Shown piece by piece: positions 53,374 to 62,116 of a DNA stretch of 64,000 nucleotides. The stretch is taken from NCBI GenBank assembly GCA_958296125.1, contig OY282444.1:4187623-4251622 (forward strand). Reading direction: 5' to 3'. A model generated the notes under the pieces. It was given only the letters and a program-made list of their open reading frames with translations. It made no database searches and was not told where the DNA came from. Made by a program: the position numbers and the translations under genes. This DNA comes from an uncultured Poribacteria bacterium. Lineage in GTDB: Bacteria > Poribacteria > WGA-4E > PCPOR2b. How positions within the stretch are numbered: the stretch's first letter is position 1; each line of letters opens with the position of its first letter.

Positions 53374-55095
53374 TTACCTCACCGGCAATCCGCGATAGAC
53401 CAAACCCCCGGTGACCAGCGCAATCAGCAGGAACAGGAGCCCGGCACCGTAAAATCCCAACAGCAATTTGCCGAACCCAAACAGTGTGCAATAAACAAAT
53501 GCCGAACCCAATACCCAGTTGAGGAGTGCTGGTGTCCTGCTTTCCGCAATCGGTTTGACATTTGCGAGGCTAGGGATGCGTCCCCACCAGCCGCCATTCG
53601 GTCGGATGCGTTGATAGAATGCAATCAACGTCTCTTCTGAAACAGGAGCGGTCACGAAGGTTGTAACGAGCCAAACCAGTGTCGAAATCGGGACGATGAT
53701 TAGCATCTGATACGCGAAGATATCTTTTGTCTGGGGCAACGTGAACACGATTGCCGATACCACCGCAGATGTAACCATCGCGGCGATCTCCGACCAGGCG
53801 TTAATCCGCCACCAATACCACCGCAAGATTTGCACGAGCCCAATCCCCGCGTTGAGGGCGATCAGGAATTTCCACGCCCCGGCGATCGAATCCATGAATA
53901 GACTGGTCACGCCTGCAATGACCATGATCAGTCCCACCGAGATGCGGGAAACAACCACGTAGTGACGGTCGTCAGCCTCTGGTTTGAAAAAGCGTTTGTA
54001 GAAATCGTTGACGAGATAGGACGCGCCCCAGTTGAGGTGGGTGTCAATCGTTGACATAAATGCTGCAAGAAACGCTGTGAGCATCAGCCCCAGCAATCCT
54101 GTAGGCAGGTATTCGAGCATCAGCATTGGATACCCCGCTTCCGGATCGCTAAGGTTTGGGTAGACAACCATCGATACGAGCGCAACTAGAATCCATGGCC
54201 AGGGGCGCAACGTATAGTGTGCAATGTTGAACCATAGTGTAGCAAGCAGTGTATGCCGTTCGTCCTTCGCCGCGAACATCCGCTGAGCGATATAACCGCC
54301 GCCATCCACTCCGTTTGCTGCCCACCACTGAACACCGAGGTAAACCCCAAAGGTCAGTATTGCCATCTCACCGGCACTACAATCCGGAAGGAAGTGTAGA
54401 ATCGAGTGGTCTGGCCCATGCATCTCTGATAGCTTTGTCTTCAGGACACCTATGCCCCCGATTTTGACGAGGGCGATAATCCCCAACGCTATCGATCCGA
54501 TCATCGCCATACTGAATTGAACTAGGTCCGTTATGACGACCCCCCAAAAGCCTGACAGCGCGCAGTAGATGCCGGCAATTAACATGCACGCAAGGACAAC
54601 AAGCACTTTCGATGTTCCGGTGTCTGGCAGATCGAAGGTCAACACAAGAATCTTCTGCATCGCCAAGATTACCCATCCCATCGTAATACAGTTAATTGGC
54701 AATCCGATGTATAGGGCGCGAAAGCCACGCAGCAGACTGGCCGATCTGCCGGCATACCGCAGTTCTGTCAGCTCAACATCGGTGAGAACCTTTGCTCGCC
54801 GCCAGAGCCGAGAAAACAGGAATGTCGCTAACATTCCGCTCAAGACCATGTTCCACCAGAGCCAATTCCCTGCGATTCCATCCTTGACCACGAGCCCTGT
54901 GACCGCTAACGGCGTATCCGCGGCAAATGTGGTTGCGACCATCGATGTGCCTGCGAGCCACCACGGCAGGTTTCTGCCGGAAACGAAAAATTCGTTAATA
55001 TCCCTCCCCGCGCGTTTGGAATAGTAGATACCGAGTCCAAGAGCGAAGAGGATGTAACCGATGATGATTGCGCCGTCAAGGGGTGAGAGTCTCAT
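53374..55095 (-). CDS. Sodium:solute symporter (SSS family)
   Basis: 573 residues, about 13-14 membrane helices. ISEYFVSGRNLPWWLAG-type motif here reads INEFFVSGRNLPWWLAGTSMVATTFAADTPLAVTG, the Na-binding signature of the SSS family. VQWWAANGVDGGGYIAQRMFAAK and AAFMSTIDTHLNWGASYLVND further match. Substrate (sugar, amino acid, organic acid) undetermined. Converges with the exported protein gene. Its upstream side holds a large family B palindrome cluster. Confidence 0.92.
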   Translation of the reverse strand: MRLSPLDGAIIIGYILFALGLGIYYSKRAGRDINEFFVSGRNLPWWLAGTSMVATTFAADTPLAVTGLVVKDGIAGNWLWWNMVLSGMLATFLFSRLWRRAKVLTDVELTELRYAGRSASLLRGFRALYIGLPINCITMGWVILAMQKILVLTFDLPDTGTSKVLVVLACMLIAGIYCALSGFWGVVITDLVQFSMAMIGSIALGIIALVKIGGIGVLKTKLSEMHGPDHSILHFLPDCSAGEMAILTFGVYLGVQWWAANGVDGGGYIAQRMFAAKDERHTLLATLWFNIAHYTLRPWPWILVALVSMVVYPNLSDPEAGYPMLMLEYLPTGLLGLMLTAFLAAFMSTIDTHLNWGASYLVNDFYKRFFKPEADDRHYVVVSRISVGLIMVIAGVTSLFMDSIAGAWKFLIALNAGIGLVQILRWYWWRINAWSEIAAMVTSAVVSAIVFTLPQTKDIFAYQMLIIVPISTLVWLVTTFVTAPVSEETLIAFYQRIRPNGGWWGRIPSLANVKPIAESRTPALLNWVLGSAFVYCTLFGFGKLLLGFYGAGLLFLLIALVTGGLVYRGLPVR

Positions 55096-55253
55096 CTAAG
55101 ACTGATCTCCTTATTTTGAAGCGGGTGTGTCTTGGGAAAGATTGGAAATTGTCGGGGCGTTTGGCTATCTTATCATGAAGCTAATTCCAAATCAAGCGAA
55201 ATGTAAGGGGATTGCTAGGGCTATTTGGTTTTGGGTTTTTTGAGTGATTTTGA

Positions 55254-55318
55254 CCCCCCCTTAATCCCCCCCGCAAGTGATACCCCCCCCTTAATCCCCC
55301 CCGCAAGCGGGGGGGAGG
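55254..55318. repeat. Family B poly-C/poly-G palindrome, double copy
   Basis: Two CCCCCCTTAATCCCCCCC-GCAAG units in tandem; the second closes as GCAAGCGGGGGGG. Within the 337-base gene-free gap 55096-55432. Confidence 0.85.
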
Positions 55319-55366
55319 AGCAGGAGGCGCGGAATTAAATGACCTTAATGGGGATCTCGGTTTCGC

Positions 55367-55395
55367 TTGCTGCTTGTGTGCAGATCTGCTAAAAT
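55367..55395 (+). promoter_or_regulatory. Possible promoter of Gfo/Idh gene
   Basis: TTGCTG (55367-55372), 17 bases, TAAAAT (55390-55395), 37 bases before the ATG. Confidence 0.5.
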
Positions 55396-55432
55396 AAAGC
55401 TGTAACCTGTCGGATTTTGAAGGGAGATTGTG

Positions 55433-56428
55433 ATGAGAGATGAACCTCTAAGGGCTATTCATGTCGGCACGGGCGGTAGAGGTGCCTGGCCGATTGATGT
55501 TGTGGTGGGTGATCCAAATTGGCAGGCTGTTGCCTTGGTGGATGTCGATGCAGCTGTTCTCCAAAACGCGCGCGAGAAAACAGGATTGGGCAAATCCGCT
55601 TGTTTCTCAAGCCTCGAAGCGGCGGTTAAAACGGTTGAAGCCGATGCTGCGTTAATTTGCACCCCAACGGAGACGCACGCCCCTTTCGCGCGAATGGGGT
55701 TCGCAGCCGGCTTACATGTCCTTGTCGAAAAGGGAATGACAACCGATCTCGCTTTAGCGAAGGAACTGGTCAAGGATGCACAGGCGAGCGGAGTCAGATT
55801 CTGTGTGGCGCAAAATTATCGCTATCAACCGCTGCAGCAGACAATCAAGCAAATCCTTGATGAGGGGACGTGCGGCACTCCGGCGATTGTTGACCTGATT
55901 CACCACCGTCATCGCCCGGATCCACGCACACTCAACTACCTCAATGCGATGATCTGGGACATGAGTTGCCATCACTTCGATAACCTCAACTTCTGGTTTG
56001 ATCCGGTTAAAACAGTGATTGCGCGGACGTTCAACACGCCTTGGAGTCGCTATCCTTATGATTCGGGGGTTTATGCGATCCTTGAATACGAAAATGGGAT
56101 GGTGTGCAATTACGGCTTAACACACTGCGCCCAAAACAGTTCATATCGTCTGGGTATGCAGATGGATGGGGGCACGCTCAGAGCTTACGACGTGGAGGGA
56201 ATCGAATTTCAACCGACGGGCGGGGGTGAGCCTGAAATGATTGAGCCGCTGTCTTTACCGCGCAGCGAACAGTTGGTGCTCGATGCGTTAAGGGATTACA
56301 TCCGCGACGGAGTTGAACCGGGTATTTCAGGCAGGAATAACCTTCAAACGCTCGCTCTCTGTCAGGCAACATGTGACGCTGCAAGTAGCGGGGCGGCTGT
56401 CAAGGTGGGTGATCTGCTTAAAGAGTAG
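55433..56428 (+). CDS. Gfo/Idh/MocA-family oxidoreductase
   Basis: 331 residues from the ATG at 55433 (AGGGAG 6 bases upstream; an overlapping GTG is 3 bases nearer). N-terminal Rossmann fold GTGGRGAWPIDVVVGDPNWQAVALVDVD. The family EKP motif reads EKG (VLVEKGMTTD), NYRYQPLQQ, and the catalytic region DMSCHHFDNLNFWF keeps the Asp...His pattern. NAD(P)-dependent sugar or inositol dehydrogenase or related hydrolase. Probably transcribed with the lipid-kinase gene 22 bases downstream. Confidence 0.88.
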   Translation: MRDEPLRAIHVGTGGRGAWPIDVVVGDPNWQAVALVDVDAAVLQNAREKTGLGKSACFSSLEAAVKTVEADAALICTPTETHAPFARMGFAAGLHVLVEKGMTTDLALAKELVKDAQASGVRFCVAQNYRYQPLQQTIKQILDEGTCGTPAIVDLIHHRHRPDPRTLNYLNAMIWDMSCHHFDNLNFWFDPVKTVIARTFNTPWSRYPYDSGVYAILEYENGMVCNYGLTHCAQNSSYRLGMQMDGGTLRAYDVEGIEFQPTGGGEPEMIEPLSLPRSEQLVLDALRDYIRDGVEPGISGRNNLQTLALCQATCDAASSGAAVKVGDLLKE

Positions 56429-56450
56429 AAGCGATATTTGAGAGATTACG

Positions 56451-57359
56451 ATGTCAGATAGAACTCAACATCCATACCGAGACTTTACCCTGATCACCAA
56501 CCCAATTTCGGGCAAAGGCAAGGCGGTTGCGATTGCGGAAAAAGCGTTTCAGCGTCTCACGGCTGAAGGGCACACGGGCCGATTGGAATTAACCACTCAG
56601 CCCGGTGATGCGAACCGGATCGCACGGGAGGCTATTGAAAATGGATCACACTGGATTATCGCGTGCGGCGGCGATGGGACAATTCACGAGATTGTCAATG
56701 CGATGGCAGGGAAGTCGGGCGTAGTGCTTGGTGTGCTGCCGTGCGGGAAGGGAAACGATTTTGCAGGAGCATTGCAGATTCCTACAAAGCCTGTGGAAGC
56801 GATCGAGGTGCTGTTGAATGGGGTTACGCGGCAGGTGGATCTCGGTAAAATTGGAGAGCGTTATTTTGATACCATTGTAACATGCGGGTATGATGCTGAA
56901 GTGAGTCGACGGGTTGCAGAGGAGGGCGCGCCTTTTTCCGGAACAGCTGCTTATGTCTATACGGCAATCACGACGCTTTTTCATTATCGGTCGCCTGCGG
57001 CTCGGCTTGAAGGGGATTTCGGCTCCTACGAAGGTGAAATCCTGCTGACTGCCACCGGCATCACGTCTAGTTATGGCGGTGGGATGAAAATCGTGCCTGC
57101 GGCGATTATAGACGATGGATTGTTCGATGTATGTATTATTGAACCCGTTCCCCGTCGAACCGTTTTACGCTTGCTTTTCACCCTTTTCTGGGGAGGCCAT
57201 GTCGGGCATAGTGCCGTTCGGATGCACCGCACAAAGTCCCTGACCATCGAAACGGACCCGCCGATACTCCTTTACGCGGATGGAGAGCGGATCTGCTACA
57301 CGCCTGCGACGGTTGAAATTGTTGAACGCGGCCTGACTGTTATCGCGGCCCCGAAGTGA
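56451..57359 (+). CDS. Diacylglycerol/sphingosine-kinase-family lipid kinase
   Basis: 302 residues. ITNPISGKGKA (phosphate loop), CGGDGTIHEIVNAM (72-85, nucleotide-binding GGDGT) and PCGKGNDFA (98-105) are the three DAGK catalytic motifs. The C-terminal domain ends LLYADGERICYTPATVEI. Phosphorylates a membrane lipid such as diacylglycerol (YegS/DgkB-type). Membrane-associated by family, no helix. No strong ribosome-binding site before the ATG, so translation may be coupled to the upstream gene. Confidence 0.92.
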   Translation: MSDRTQHPYRDFTLITNPISGKGKAVAIAEKAFQRLTAEGHTGRLELTTQPGDANRIAREAIENGSHWIIACGGDGTIHEIVNAMAGKSGVVLGVLPCGKGNDFAGALQIPTKPVEAIEVLLNGVTRQVDLGKIGERYFDTIVTCGYDAEVSRRVAEEGAPFSGTAAYVYTAITTLFHYRSPAARLEGDFGSYEGEILLTATGITSSYGGGMKIVPAAIIDDGLFDVCIIEPVPRRTVLRLLFTLFWGGHVGHSAVRMHRTKSLTIETDPPILLYADGERICYTPATVEIVERGLTVIAAPK

Positions 57360-57415
57360 TTTGACCGCCCCCCGTCCTGACAAAGAGGTTAGACGGGGTG
57401 CTAGATCGGAAGATA

Positions 57416-58519
57416 TCACAACCGTTGTGCAGCAAGCCGTCCTTCGTCCAGTTCCATCCCCAATCCGGGTCCTTCTGGAACGATGATATGTCCCGCTTCG
57501 TAGCGCACCTGTTCCTTGACAACCTGTTCGTAGTAAACTAGGGGGCCTGAGGGATAGCACGGAAAATCGAGATTGGGCATCGCCGCGGCAAGATGGGCCC
57601 GCGCTGCGGTGCCGATGGAGAGTTCTACAGTGCTGCCCAATAACGTCTTGATGCCGAACAATTCAGCCAACCCAAACGTCTTTTGACAGGCGGTCATCCC
57701 TGAATACCCTACGCCGAGATTGAAAACATCTACCGCTGCGTGCCGCGCTAGCCGAACAGCTGCGGGGGCTTCTGACGCGTGCTCACTGATTGGCACTTCT
57801 ACCGCTTGTTTCACGGCGATAAAGTCCTCGATAGGGGCATTTTGGCGGCCCTTGACGGGGGATTCAACAAGATTCGGTTTGAAAGGGGTAAAGCGACGAA
57901 TGACATCAATCGCGGTCTCCACGTCAAACCGTCCGCTGGCATCTAGGGCGTTAATCTCGACTCCGTCTCCCCAACGCGTCCGTAGCTGAGAAAGGAAGCG
58001 TTCGTCCAGCGTGAGGTCCGCCCCAAAATAGTAGCGGATTGTCGGGTGGCCTTGGGCTTGCAATGTTTCGATGCGCTGCAAGTTCGCTTCTATATCCGCT
58101 TCGATCTGGCATGGAGCGAGGGGATAGGCAAAGGGAATCCGTTCGCGGTATTTGCCGCCGAACAGTTGATAGATTGGCACATCCAGGGCCCTACCGATGG
58201 CATCGTGTAGCGCGATATCAATCCCCGCTAGGACCTGATGCTCCCACTCCTGTTGTTCTAGATCCACTTGGATCGCGGTCAGGTCAAACGGGCTGCGTCC
58301 GACAAGCAACGGCTCTAACCGATCCGCTAGCCCATTAACTGCCCTCGGGGTGAGGTCAAAGTTGATATCCGACATCTCTCCCAGGCCTGTGATGTCGGCA
58401 TCGGTTTGCAGGCGAACGATGATATGGTGTGAAACCGCCTTCTCCGAATCGGAAGGACAGGTTCGCCCCATTTCGCGAGTTGAGTAGATTGGAATCAGCT
58501 CAATATTTGTAATCTTCAT
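57416..58519 (-). CDS. Enolase-superfamily (mandelate racemase/MLE-like) protein
   Basis: 367 residues from the ATG at 58519 (AGGAG 5 bases upstream). Capping domain plus barrel. Metal-ligand segments INALDASGRFD, NLVESPVKGR and VPISEHASEAPA are visible. The KxK base pair usually at the end of the second barrel strand reads IRYYFGADL, so the standard lysines are lost. The final strand has GSTVELSIGTAARAHLAAAM, as in MLE/dipeptide-epimerase groups. It may use another base or be a lactonase/dehydratase variant. Substrate unknown. Cytoplasmic. Confidence 0.82.
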   Translation of the reverse strand: MKITNIELIPIYSTREMGRTCPSDSEKAVSHHIIVRLQTDADITGLGEMSDINFDLTPRAVNGLADRLEPLLVGRSPFDLTAIQVDLEQQEWEHQVLAGIDIALHDAIGRALDVPIYQLFGGKYRERIPFAYPLAPCQIEADIEANLQRIETLQAQGHPTIRYYFGADLTLDERFLSQLRTRWGDGVEINALDASGRFDVETAIDVIRRFTPFKPNLVESPVKGRQNAPIEDFIAVKQAVEVPISEHASEAPAAVRLARHAAVDVFNLGVGYSGMTACQKTFGLAELFGIKTLLGSTVELSIGTAARAHLAAAMPNLDFPCYPSGPLVYYEQVVKEQVRYEAGHIIVPEGPGLGMELDEGRLAAQRL

Positions 58520-58572
58520 CTTTTCTCCTAGTTTCGTGACCCGTAGAGAAAAACGCTTACCTATTATTTTTA

Positions 58573-58601
58573 TTGACACACGTTGATTTATAGAATATGA
58601 T
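58573..58601 (+). promoter_or_regulatory. Sigma-70-type promoter of HEPN-DUF499 operon
   Basis: TTGACA (58573-58578), 17 bases, TATGAT (58596-58601), 83 bases before the ATG at 58685. The long AT-rich leader is unlike its surroundings. Confidence 0.7.
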
Positions 58602-58684
58602 AATTATAGCAATTTAAGGACGATTCATCAACAAATATGATTCCAAATTGATATTGAAATTCCACATAACGAGAGGACAGAAAG

Positions 58685-61600
58685 ATGCAAACAACAAACA
58701 GACCGAACATGGACGCGTTGAGACAGGCAATTGACATCTACCGTGATGCGATGCGTCAATTTATCGTTCGTCAATTGAAACGGGTGCAAGGGGCAGGAGT
58801 AGAGGAGTTAATTGAGCGGGCGTTGAGAGATTGGCAGGCAGATGAGTTTTCCCGGAGATTGGATGAGAACGATGACATTGAATCCGCACTTGACTTCAAC
58901 TATTTCCAATTCGTGGTCCGGGAACATTGGCATGCTGTCTTTGCACAGCATTTCAAGGACGATATGACTGTTCAGAACACGATATGGGTGATAAGTAATG
59001 CTCGAAATCAGATCGCGCATCCGGGTAGCCAAGATATAGATGCCGAATACACAAGGGCACGCCTGTATGACATCGCCGATCTCCTCGGACGAATTAATGT
59101 GCCGAGCGGGAAGGATAAGGTAGAAGCGATTCGGGACGCGCTCTCTGCCAATGAGGGAAACAGAGTGATGCCCGCTACGCCGTCGTCAAAGGCAGCTGCT
59201 CAAACGCCTTCAACAGAAAAACGAGACGGGCAGGGCAGTCCACAACGTCGTTCATCGAACAATCTGACACCGTGGCGGGATGTCATCCGCCCCAACAACG
59301 ATGTCGCGACCGGAAACTTTAAAGAGGCGGAGTTTGCGGCAGACCTTCAGCAGGTGCACGACGGGCGCGCCGATGCAACGGGCTACGGTAATCCGGTCAA
59401 CTTCTTCAACCAAACCTATATCACCCCCGGTCTCCGCACGCTATTGGTTAACACGCTCAAGCGGTTGGGCGGCACTGGGGGGGACCCTGTCATACAGACA
59501 AAAACCGGGTTCGGAGGGGGTAAGACCCATAGTCTCATCGCGCTCTACCATCTCGTCAAGAGTGGTGGTGCCCTCATAAACCCATCGCTGAAGAGCGCAG
59601 AACATCAACACACCAGTGAGGAGATAAAAACCCTCATGCAGGAGGCAGCGTGGGACCCAGCCGCCGCCGGCATCCAACCCCCCGTCGCTGTGCTAGATGG
59701 CACCTTTCTTGCCCCGACTGACGAGACGGTAACAAAAGAGACGGGGGACCCGTTAAACACATTGTGGGGCGTGATGGCTTATCAACTCGGCGGGCAGGAT
59801 GCCTACGAGATTATTGGCGGCGCGGCGCGGGAGAGCACCGCACCGGGCGGAAACCAACTGGACCGCCTCCTTGAACACGTTGGGCCATGCGTTATCCTGA
59901 TGGACGAACTGGTGGCATACGTCCGGAACGCGAGGGCTGCCCAAGACAACATCTATACCTTTATACAGAACCTCACCCAATCGGTTCGGAGGAGTGGAGA
60001 CGCTGCCCTTGTCATTACGCTGCCGGAGAGCGAGGCCGAAGCAGGTGCCGAAGGGGGGGCGGAGGTCTTCAGCAGGCTTGAGGCTATCTTGCGCCGCATT
60101 GATGCGAAGTGGGAGCCCTTAGAGTTAGATGAGGCATTTGAGGTCGTGCGACGGCGACTCTTCGGGCCCGTCAGGGACCAAGCGGCAAGGGATGATGTCT
60201 GCGAAACTTTCTCGCGGATGTATGCCAAGTCACGCAAGGATTATCCCCAAGATGTCAGTGAGCAGCGTTACCTAGCACGTCTGAAGGCGTGTTACCCCAT
60301 CCACCCTGAGATATTTGATCGGCTCTATTCGGACTGGTCTTCCATTCCACAGTTTCAGCGCACACGCGGGGTCCTTCGGCTGATGGCGAACTGTATCAGC
60401 CGCCTGTATCGCCGAGGGGAGGCCTCCCCGTTGATTATGCCCGCCAACCTAACCCTCGACGATCCGGCACTGGCAAACGAATTTTTTCCATTGCTCGACG
60501 GTGAGTGGCATCCGGTCCTAGCAGAGGTGGACAGCGATGGTTCCATAACCGACAACATTGACAAAGATGTTCAGCGGTTCACCGATTTTGGGGGGGCTGC
60601 ACGACGGATCGCCCGGACGATATTCCTCGGCAGTGCCGCCGCCGGTGCCGTGCGGGGCATCGAGGCCCGCCGGGTTCGCCTTGGGGTCGTGTTGCCCGGC
60701 CAGGGTATTGCGGTGTATAACGAAGCACTCGGACGACTGAACGGCGCGCTCTACTACCTCTACCACAGCAACGACAGATACTATTTCCACGCGGAGGAGA
60801 ACTTAAACAAAGTTGCCACCGACCGCGCTGATACACTCAGTGAAAGGGAGGTGGAGACAAGTATTATCGAACGACTACAGGAGGCGGTCGGGGGTGGGCC
60901 TCGGCAACGCGCTGGTGTCGTTGTCTGCCCGCAAAGCTCCGAGGAGGTGAAAGATTTGGATGGGGTGCAGTTGGTTATCCTACCCCCTAGCAAATTTTTG
61001 CCGAGCCGTTCTAAGGACAGTGACGAAGCTACACCGATGGCACTGGATATCCTGCAAAGCCGCGGCGACGCTTCTCGCATCAACAGGAACGCGCTCCTCT
61101 TTTTGACAGCGAAGAACGACGAAATTCGCGCGCTCAGAAACAGCGTCAAAACGTATCTCGCTTGGCATTCCATCCTCAATGGTGACAGCCGCATCGCAAA
61201 TCTCAAGGACGACCGCCGCAGCCAAGCTGTCGACAGCCTGCGTCGTGCCAAAACGGAGCTGGACACCTCTCTCGTCCGGGCATACCGCTGGGCGATGGCT
61301 CCATCACAGGATAACCCACAGCGAGCGGATTACCAACTTTCCACCTTCCTAACAAATGCGGCGGAAACAGGTAACATCGTTGACAGTGCACACCAGAAAT
61401 TCAGCCTTGAGGAAATCCTTGTTGATGAAATTTCCCACACAGCCCTTGCGAGCATGTTGGAGCAATACGTGTGGAGTAATGAAAACTACAAGGACCACAT
61501 CCTCATAGATACGTTGTGGAAACTAATAACGGAGAATGTCTACCTGCACCGCCTGAGAAACAGAGACGTGCTACTCCAGTGCATCGCACAGGGGGTAAAG

Positions 61601-62092
61601 AAGGGCAGTTTCGGGTATGCTGAGGCCTACAACGGTAAGGACTATCAGGGTATACACTTCGAGGAGTCGGTGCCTAATCCCCTATCCACAGGTCCTGATT
61701 CGGGGTTGTTGGTCCACCCTGAAATGGCGAAACTCGTAAAAAAGGAAATAAAGAAAATAAAGGAAGGAGAAGGATCCCCCGATCCTACGCCCGACCCTAC
61801 GCCCGATCCCGAACCTTCGCCGCCGGTAAGACCAGACCCTGACCCGATTCCACCACCGGCGGGTCCCAAACGCATCGTTGTCACCAAAACAGTCTCAAAC
61901 GACATTTCTCTTGATGACATCAACCTATTGCGCGACGAGATAATCCGCAACCTGAATGCCGATGACGGGGAAGTTACCATTAAGATTACTATCACAGCGA
62001 ACAAACCGGGGGGCTTCTCCGAAAGCACCGTCCGCTCTGTGCGTGGAAACAGTGCACAGCTCGATCTGGACATGGATATGTTTGATAAATAA
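58685..62092 (+). CDS. HEPN (Swt1-like) - DUF499 ATPase, likely defence protein
   Basis: 1135 residues. N-terminal helical domain (~1-145) holds ARNQIAH (R107, H112), the RNxxAH active site of HEPN ribonucleases, in the Swt1-like HEPN placement that often precedes DUF499. The DUF499 ATPase follows: Walker A GFGGGKTHS (275-283), DGTFLAP, Walker B VILMDELVAYVRN (~403-415), RTRGVLRLMANCISRLY (~560). A Pro/Asp-rich linker (~1032-1062) leads to a short beta domain (RIVVTKTVSNDISLDDINLLRDEI). DUF499 ATPases with DUF1156 methylases occur in defence islands; the ATPase may sense infection and the HEPN domain cut RNA (inference). A methylase gene starts 24 bases downstream, so one operon. Confidence 0.88.
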   Translation: MQTTNRPNMDALRQAIDIYRDAMRQFIVRQLKRVQGAGVEELIERALRDWQADEFSRRLDENDDIESALDFNYFQFVVREHWHAVFAQHFKDDMTVQNTIWVISNARNQIAHPGSQDIDAEYTRARLYDIADLLGRINVPSGKDKVEAIRDALSANEGNRVMPATPSSKAAAQTPSTEKRDGQGSPQRRSSNNLTPWRDVIRPNNDVATGNFKEAEFAADLQQVHDGRADATGYGNPVNFFNQTYITPGLRTLLVNTLKRLGGTGGDPVIQTKTGFGGGKTHSLIALYHLVKSGGALINPSLKSAEHQHTSEEIKTLMQEAAWDPAAAGIQPPVAVLDGTFLAPTDETVTKETGDPLNTLWGVMAYQLGGQDAYEIIGGAARESTAPGGNQLDRLLEHVGPCVILMDELVAYVRNARAAQDNIYTFIQNLTQSVRRSGDAALVITLPESEAEAGAEGGAEVFSRLEAILRRIDAKWEPLELDEAFEVVRRRLFGPVRDQAARDDVCETFSRMYAKSRKDYPQDVSEQRYLARLKACYPIHPEIFDRLYSDWSSIPQFQRTRGVLRLMANCISRLYRRGEASPLIMPANLTLDDPALANEFFPLLDGEWHPVLAEVDSDGSITDNIDKDVQRFTDFGGAARRIARTIFLGSAAAGAVRGIEARRVRLGVVLPGQGIAVYNEALGRLNGALYYLYHSNDRYYFHAEENLNKVATDRADTLSEREVETSIIERLQEAVGGGPRQRAGVVVCPQSSEEVKDLDGVQLVILPPSKFLPSRSKDSDEATPMALDILQSRGDASRINRNALLFLTAKNDEIRALRNSVKTYLAWHSILNGDSRIANLKDDRRSQAVDSLRRAKTELDTSLVRAYRWAMAPSQDNPQRADYQLSTFLTNAAETGNIVDSAHQKFSLEEILVDEISHTALASMLEQYVWSNENYKDHILIDTLWKLITENVYLHRLRNRDVLLQCIAQGVKKGSFGYAEAYNGKDYQGIHFEESVPNPLSTGPDSGLLVHPEMAKLVKKEIKKIKEGEGSPDPTPDPTPDPEPSPPVRPDPDPIPPPAGPKRIVVTKTVSNDISLDDINLLRDEIIRNLNADDGEVTIKITITANKPGGFSESTVRSVRGNSAQLDLDMDMFDK

Positions 62093-62116
62093 AAAAGGGG
62101 ATCAGAGGGAGATGAA

